This document shows, one piece after another, positions 58,004-64,000 of a stretch of DNA of 64,000 bases. Origin of the DNA: Fomes fomentarius (taxonomy: Eukaryota > Basidiomycota > Agaricomycetes > Polyporales > Polyporaceae); assembly GCA_022606135.1 (NCBI GenBank), contig JABYQN010000001.1, positions 310,001 to 374,000 of the forward strand, given 5' to 3'. A program made the translations under genes and the position numbers. The first letter of the stretch is position 1; each line of letters opens with the position of its first letter. The notes under the pieces were generated by a model. That model saw only the letters and a program-made list of their open reading frames with translations. It was not told the DNA's origin and searched no databases.

Positions 58004-59334
58004 CTATCTGACATACTTCCTCAACCTCTGCCAGGCGTAGTCCACCGTGTCGTTGATCATCCTCTCCACCTGTGGCTCTGATTTCGGGGACAAACGCCAG
58101 CGATGCTTGTCAGCAGCGGTCTTCTTGATACTCTCCCATTGAATGATAACTTCTTCGACAGATGGTCGCATGCTTAGCGTCTCGTGCTTCATCTTATCGA
58201 TCAAGGGTAGGAGGAATTCCGTATCCTTGTATTTCTACGGGTGTCATGAGTAACACGAGAACGTTTTCACACACGGCAGCGCACCTGTTCAAACTCCTTT
58301 GAATAGACATTGCCTAGAGAAAAGATATCGACCTTGTAGGCGTCGTATGGGATGTCATCAGACAGCTCCGGCACCTCTGTATCACGTCCGATTTCGCCGA
58401 CAACGTATGAGGATGCACCAGGAGAGAAACACGTCGAGAGGCCAAAGTCGATGTAATAGTACCGGACGGGATGATCTGCTCGTGATAGAGGAGTGACTTT
58501 ATATAGGGCATCTGGAGTATGGTCTGGTCGAGCGGGATGATATCCTTCCGGGTACAGCGGCTGAGCATCCATCATGATATTTGGTACGGATATATCACTA
58601 CCCCAATTTGAGATGGATACTGAAAATATAAGACCGAAACACCTACCGATGAGCAACACGATGACTATGCATGAAGGCTAGCCCCTAGGTCGAAGTTAGG
58701 AGCAGTATGGTTGGCCTTGGTCTTCAGCGAACGCACCTCAAGAGTCTGGTCCATCATATCTACGATTTCGCCTAGGTAGTGGAAGTCCGGATCGTTGAAC
58801 GGTCTAAGAAAAGGCATAGCAACGAGAGACCACTGGGAATTCAAGGGATCTGGGAAGACATCGAAAACAGGAACACAATGGTTCTGGGGGTCGGGTAAAG
58901 ATGTGAAGAACTGTGCGATATGAAGCTCTTGAGAACTTTTTCGGATGCATTTGATCGCTATCAATGAGTTGTCCTCGATACGTCTAGCATCTATGACCCC
59001 GTCTTCCTATAAACAGGTACAGCAAAGGGGAGATATATGAGAAAATACGTCCGACAAACCGCGGTTTCTGCTGGCCTACGTGTGACATGATGGAATCCTC
59101 GCAGAAAGTGGGATCCCAATTGGTCCCAATCCAGGATGGCTGCCATCTTAGCGAATACCTTGGCCTCAACAGGTAACCATGTCGCTGCAAATGTTGCTGT
59201 CGCTCCTGCCAAAAGCGTTCGGTAGGAAGGAGATTGTAAGCGCCTTTCTGAGTAATCCGGGCATAACGTTCGACTGCGTCGTCGCTCAATATAGCATGTC
59301 GAGGGAGACGTTTTTGTTCAAGAGAAGTAAACAT
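58004..59334 (-). CDS. Protein kinase-like protein, agaricomycete family
   Basis: Protein kinase fold of a type expanded in mushrooms. The N-terminal extension has YLLRPRYSLRWQPSWIGTN and DPTFCEDSI, typical of the family. An ATP-anchoring Lys sits in LIAIKCIRKS. The catalytic loop HRDISVPNIMMD has the Asp and Asn, but is visible only if the intron ending GGGGTAG is used, which restores VAHRD. The metal-binding motif is IDFGLST, and YKVDIFSLGNV is the later helix. The C-terminus ends VDYAWQRLRKYVR. About 400 aa; residues near 105 (Lys), 191 (Asp) and 238 (Asp) are approximate. All key residues are present, so an active kinase is possible. I use the Met at 59,334; a longer start at 59,466 is possible. 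Substrates are unknown. Confidence 0.75.
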
Positions 59335-60830
59335 CGGCTGAGCGCAAGTTATGAGGGTGCGGAAGACGGGATTGTAAAGCGCCCAAACCAGGTCGCGAAC
59401 AACGTGGATCGTCCCAGAATGGTAGGTACGTTTGAGCGCTCTGGTTCCACTGCCTTTACGCTTCAAGTCCGACGGCAGTGATGGAGGTCAGTGCACCAGT
59501 TTATTGATTCCCATGCTTTACGATGGGAAGAGAAGGAACACGCTGTTGTGCAGGTGCAACTACATGTCTGACAAAACTCGTGGACACCTCGCTCATGGTT
59601 TTCTCCTCCGACCCAACGTCATCTGCCTTGTGTCCCACTCTATTGTCCGCAGGCGGTTTGCCGCACAGTATACTCTGAGACTGCTCAACACTATTCATCC
59701 TACCCCTCTCCTGCTCCCGTCTCGCTTTCTCTTCCGTCGTCTTCCCCGTCCCACCGTGTACAATACCAAACCGACTTCGATGGTCCCTTGTGCAGTGTTT
59801 GCGTGTATATATAATGACGATGTCTGCGCGCATCATTGCTGTACATTACTCGAGGCGTGCTAGCTGTAGTGCCGGGTCGTAGACATTGGCGAATCGCGAG
59901 GCTGTGCAGCCATGCATCATGGAAACGCAATGTCAGAGTTCTCTCGGCGTGCCTTTCCACGCAAATCCGCTCCCGCGAGAACCTCTCTCAGTGCCCGCCA
60001 CCGACTTCCAAGGCAAGCGTGATTGATCCTGGCTGCTTGAGTCTCAGGTTCTGTGGGTAGAAATTCAGTAGCACAGCGGAGACAACCGTCAGAAGGAATG
60101 CAAAACGGTATATTGTCCCGTGGGATCGCAATTCTGTCCTCCAAATAAGGGCTGCTCCTGGCCATATCGCATTTCCTGTCCACACTTTTACAGCTCGACA
60201 ACCACTGGCCCCCTCCACATCCTTTCTTGTACACCCAAATTTCTACACGCCCTCTTCAATGGAAAATTTTCCTTTCTTCCCTAGGAGCTATGAGGCCCCC
60301 ACAATCTCCATCGCAAGGTCCACATTTTTCTGGGCGCCAACACTCGCTTCCACCGGCGCTTCCATGACCTCCCCATTACCCGCAGTACGTCCAGCGGCTA
60401 ACGTGACCGAATTTAGGTGGACATTCGTAAGCGGTTGGGCGCCTGTGTGGGCCACCCATAAAATCATGCCATACATTCAACATCAGGGACTGTGCAACGT
60501 CTGGAATAATTTTCCTGCACTATAAAGAGTACCATGAATGTGAGTTCCGATTCTCGGGGGTGGTAGGCTAGGAAGAGGAAGCTGGGTAAAAGTGCGGACA
60601 GGAAAGGTGAACCATAGGGACAGAATAGCGCCGGGATACTAGGACAGATTACCTCCGAAAAGCAGGACATAAACCAGTCCCCGAGGTTGACCGCATCGTT
60701 ATTTGAGTGTTGACCACATACTGATAATTGATTCTGACTGAATCGGTGTTCCTATGGACAAGATATCGATCCCAGTGGACAATATTACCCCTTGCAGAAG
60801 GAATACAAGGAGGGTCTAGCGCCCGGATAC
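59335..60830. other. Intergenic region, kinase gene to TenA relic
   Basis: About 1.5 kb. Open frames at 59,432-59,863 (plus) and 60,259-60,525 (plus, with an overlapping minus frame) have no recognisable family and no supporting splice structure. Confidence 0.35.
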
Positions 60831-61486
60831 GGTTGCGGACATTGCAGAACATACAGCGATGCAACGCAACATACAGCTCGGCGACACAGACGATCATTAA
60901 CATCATCATCGAAGTCAACACCCACAAGACCTTCTGCGCCCAGTGGGACGTCGACGAAGCCGAGCTCGCAACCACGGCAGAATCCCCATCCACAACTGCA
61001 TACGGGGCGTACCTGCTGGACGTCAAGCTCTCAGGTAGGCACGGAGACGCTGGCGATCTTCGCCGCGGAGATGTCTGCCAGACTAACCACTGACCAATGC
61101 AGGTGACAGCACGAAGCTCATCACGGCCCTCGCCGCGTACCTGCTCCGGTACGGCGAAATCGGGCTGTGGCTCAAGAAGGAGGCAGCGAAGCCGGACAGC
61201 TGGGGTCAAACTCGAGGGCAACCTGTAATGGATTGGATTGAGCGCCAGCACTCTGGGGAGATCTGCCCGAGTGCAGTGGCAGTTGGTATCCCTGCTTTTC
61301 TCAAACAACCTTGTGCACTCACCGGGATGTGGCGTTCACGAGGTGCCGTGCACGTTAGATACGATTGAGACGCTGGCCGCTGCGGACCCGCCGAGTGAGC
61401 ACCGGTTCCGGGAATGTTGTGCTGTCTGGGAGAAGTGCACGAGGTTGGAAAAGGGCTTTTGGGGTGCGTCCCTGAGGTTTCTATAG
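60831..61486 (+). pseudogene. TenA/THI-4 fragment (thiamine-pyrimidine aminohydrolase-like), decayed
   Basis: C-terminal part of a TenA/THI-4 fold, as found at the end of fungal Thi20-type thiamine proteins. Readable pieces are INIIIEVNTHKTFCAQWDVD, PSTTAYGAYLLDVKLSG, then after a short intron DSTKLITALAAYLLRYGEIG with LWLKKEAAKPDSW, then after a further intron ETLAAADPPSEHRF with VWEKCTRLEKGFW and a stop at 61,486. The first half of the domain and any kinase domain are not found upstream. Around 61,200 an extra base and a later missing base change about seven residues where the family has a VKLEGN-like word. Missing 5' part plus this double shift suggest a relic. Confidence 0.65.
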
Positions 61487-61663
61487 TCCTGGCCGATCCC
61501 GAGCGCAATAAGGGGCAGCAAGAAGGAGAAGCAGCATGCTCCATGTCGAGATTACTGGGAAATTAAGATACGGGTATCGTAGCTAATGCGAAGAAGCAAG
61601 AAATGAAGGGACTGCCACGTATCGTTAGTCACTATAGAATCGGAACCGCATGCATCAGGTCCG

Positions 61664-63254
61664 CTACGACGTATCCTCCGCCTTCACATGGTCTGCTTCT
61701 TTGGGCGGGGTGAGCGCTGATGCTGGGCGAATCAGCACTTCGACCTTGTGCTCCTCCTCTTCAAACTTGACTTCTATCTCAGGGCCTGCCTTCATATCGC
61801 TCGTCGATGCCGATACCATGACCTTCTTGCTCCTGCTCTTACTGGCCGCGCCCTTGTTAACCTTGCGTGCGCTGGGACACAACCCGTCGCTCAATTCGCA
61901 CTGGTCGCATTTCGGTCCGATTGGGGCGCATATGGTCTGAAGCGGAGATCGCCGGACCGGTCAGCATGCACCGTGGGACGCCACAACGCCGCGGAAAAGC
62001 CAAAGAGACAAGCCCGTCGAGGTACGCACTTGGCCAAACCCCACGAGCAGGTGGTTGATCTCTGGATGCAGCTCTTGAGGCAACCAAGACTGCAAGTTCA
62101 ACCTGCCGGACATATGATCAAGCTTCAAGGATCAGCGCGAGCCGCGCCATACGAGGTGGCACGAAGAGTGACTGACCGCGTTTCCTCTGGTGTCTTGCTC
62201 GGTGGCTTGTGCCATCCGAGACGGTTTGTGATCCTGTGGACGTGCACGTCCACCCCAATTCCGGCGTTACTGTGGATACGATCAGGATGAGCGTGTTGTG
62301 CGGGCGATCATACGTAGGATCATACAGCTTCCATGCCACCTGTAGAGTCAAGAAGGCCATCTTTGGACCCACGCCAGGCAGGGAGCATAATTCGTCTACT
62401 GTCTTCGGCACATCACTGTCGAACTCGTCGCGCAGCCGCTCCGCAGCTTGTCTGATGTACCTGGCGGTGGAGTGAGAATGCGGCACATCATAGGCAGGGC
62501 CGGCCCCGCCCCGCCGCAACGATATGCTCACTGGGTCTTGCGTCGCCAGAAGCCAACTTTGCAGATGGACTCCGCGATTGCGCTTTCGTCGGCAGTGAGG
62601 ATAGCATCTACGGACAGGGTTCCGCCAACGGCGGCACGCAGCCTAGCGACGGCGGCGTCTGTGACCTCATCCTTTGTCTGCGAAGAGAGCATGAGGGACA
62701 CGAGCGTAGAGAAACGCTGGTTCTGAGAGAATTTTCTTCCGTCAGCTGAGGGTTCATGTGTCGGTCAGAAAGAGGGTATGTACCTTTGGCTCTGCTTCTT
62801 TCAGCTGCGCGCGGTCGCACCCCATCGTGTCGACCGGGGCAACGATGCGTCCGCGCATGCGCTTGATAGTATCATATGTCTCGCGCCAGCGCAGGGGTGC
62901 AGGGTGAGGCGTCTCCAAGGAGGTTGGAATCCGTTTCGTTTTGCGAGGAGATGGCACCGGTTTTGGTTTGGGCAGAATCTCTGACGGTGAGCTGGCTAGC
63001 TCTTCCTGGCGTTCTGTCTTCAGGCCCTTCGCAACTTTCACCCTTTTGCGGCTGGGTGAGGTCGTCGGTGAGCCAGTGCCAACACCTTTGGGAGATTGGG
63101 GTGCATTGTTGGGAGCATCCTCCGCGTCGGAAGTATTTCTCAGCCTCTTCGACCGCCGAGGAGTAGCTTCCCGAAGAAGATTGGTTGGTTCGTAAATGGT
63201 TACTCGAGTGCTGAACTGGCTAGGTCGACCTAGCAGACTTCCGCTCCTTGTCAT
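61664..63254 (-). CDS. NTH1: Endonuclease III homologue NTH1/Ntg1
   Basis: Bifunctional DNA glycosylase/AP lyase for oxidised pyrimidines in base excision repair, working in nucleus and possibly mitochondria. The N-terminus is disordered and basic ([17 protein letters not shown]). The core begins [20 protein letters not shown]; the helix-hairpin-helix [14 protein letters not shown] holds the catalytic Lys, and [13 protein letters not shown] holds the catalytic Asp. The iron-sulphur motif [18 protein letters not shown] has four Cys with spacing 6, 2 and 6. The C-terminal tail is charged. Six exons splice in phase; the start is ATG 63254. It has about 400 aa, is full length and shows no defect. 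Confidence 0.93.
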
Positions 63255-63361
63255 CTGGAAATCGAGTTGAAGTTTCAAAGGCCGTGGTCAGTAATTACAA
63301 AAGGCAAGAGCGTGAGACATTTTAATACGAACAAGTACTAAAATATCCGGTAATTTATTGA

Positions 63362-63432
63362 GCATTCGTGGTGTAGCGGTAACATTGGGTCTTCCCATGG
63401 CCTAGCTCCGGGTTCGACTCCCGGCGGATGCA
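63362..63432 (+). tRNA. tRNA-Gly (anticodon CCC)
   Basis: Cloverleaf of 71 bases without intron. Acceptor GCATTCG pairs with CGGATGC (one G-T pair); discriminator A at 63,432. The D stem is GTGT/ACAT, the anticodon stem GGGTC/GGCCT with loop TTCCCAT (anticodon CCC), and the T stem CCGGG/CCCGG with loop TTCGACT. The internal B box GGTTCGACTCC is intact. It lies about 110 bases from the NTH1 start codon on the opposite strand. Confidence 0.85.
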
Positions 63433-63480
63433 TGAAATTGCGAATGGTCTCTTTTGATCACTGGCACTGATGTCACTCAT

Positions 63481-63500
63481 CTTCATCTTCATCTTCATCT
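63481..63500. repeat. Short CTTCAT microsatellite
   Basis: Three tandem CTTCAT units plus a partial fourth. Confidence 0.7.
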
Positions 63501-64000
63501 ATTAGCTGACATGTCTACATCTGCCATCCCCCTCATCCTCGGAACAGATCGCCGTATTCAGCCATCCTAAGGATGCGAGTAAACAATAGCAAAGTTCAGG
63601 CGCTGCCAGTGATTCTGATTGTTATTATGCTTTCATACACTGCACAATCTTATGAAACGACTTCAGGTCCATTGCCTTGGGCTGAGCAATTTGCCGCCCC
63701 AGCACGTGTAGGGCCCCGTTCGCACTGCAAACAACTCATCATGCAATTGCAATCGCATGCAGTATCTCAACTGTTGAATCTGCACCGACACCCGCGGATT
63801 AACTCAAGCCGGTGCTTCAACTTTCTACGCCCAGAGTAATCTCGAGATCGGGGGATCTGCATTTCCTCCCTCGTGGAGTGAGTGTGCGAGTGCCGAGCTT
63901 TCTATATCCGCGATTCTGTGCGCCGTCCCTGGTATGCAAGTTACGGCGACATAGCAACAGCCTGCCTCGTTTGCTCCATGTAGCCATCTTCAAATCCACA
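63501..64000. other. Right end of window, no gene seen
   Basis: Open frames at 63,573-63,839 (plus) and 63,817-63,999 (minus) show no family signal. Confidence 0.35.

Noticed and set aside
60288..60530. Minus-strand frame with VTLAAGRTAGNGEVMEAPVE
   Set aside because: It looks somewhat protein-like, but the plus strand is equally open and I cannot place it in any family.
1..64000. Possibility that the inverted arms are an assembly duplication
   Set aside because: The arms differ by many substitutions, private insertions and independent lesions, so they are separate loci rather than one sequence placed twice.

Overview
The window comes from a filamentous basidiomycete, almost certainly an agaricomycete (mushroom, polypore or crust fungus). 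The genes have many short introns (about 50-70 bases, GT-AG with occasional GC-AG). Recognisable families include eukaryotic housekeeping proteins (ATG15, RFT1, NTH1, OPA3-like, a Cin1/intersectin-type scaffold) and families typical of Agaricomycetes (DUF6533 membrane proteins, DUF6697, F-box proteins, an expanded kinase-like family, HsbA). No virus, CRISPR array or plasmid feature is seen. All identifications come from reading motifs and splice signals by eye; exon edges are predictions.

The dominant structure is a large inverted segmental duplication. The left arm (about 150-16,670) and right arm (about 30,240-40,520) carry the same elements in mirror order and opposite orientation. From outside to inside these are: 69-aa small protein 'a', wax-synthase-like MBOAT, a decayed remnant, 69-aa small protein 'b', a decayed F-box gene, an aldo-keto reductase, and an HsbA-type secreted protein. 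The left arm is longer because it alone holds two DUF6533 membrane-protein genes (about 6.6-8.2 kb and 13.3-15.0 kb). The arms have started to diverge: both aldo-keto reductases and both HsbA genes look intact, the right MBOAT is a pseudogene, and the right 'a' copy has lost its ATG.

The single-copy spacer between the arms (about 16.7-30.2 kb) holds ATG15 (vacuolar lipase, minus), RFT1 (dolichol-glycan scramblase-like, plus), a conserved protein of unknown function with a disordered N-terminus (minus), and a GH5 glucosylceramidase/sterylglucosidase (plus). The last has a one-base apparent frameshift and a C-terminal CaaX-like motif.

Right of the duplication are two decayed F-box genes (40.8-44.1 kb), an OPA3-like gene (minus), a DUF6697 gene (plus), an unresolved low-confidence locus (48.0-49.2 kb), and the long Cin1/intersectin-like endocytosis and RhoGEF gene (49.5-56.4 kb). 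Then come a small coiled-coil protein, a kinase-like gene (minus), a decayed TenA/THI-4 fragment, the endonuclease III homologue NTH1 (minus) and a tRNA-Gly(CCC).

The strongest candidates for something undescribed are the four-copy 69-aa protein family and the inverted duplication that carries it around a core of endomembrane and lipid genes.
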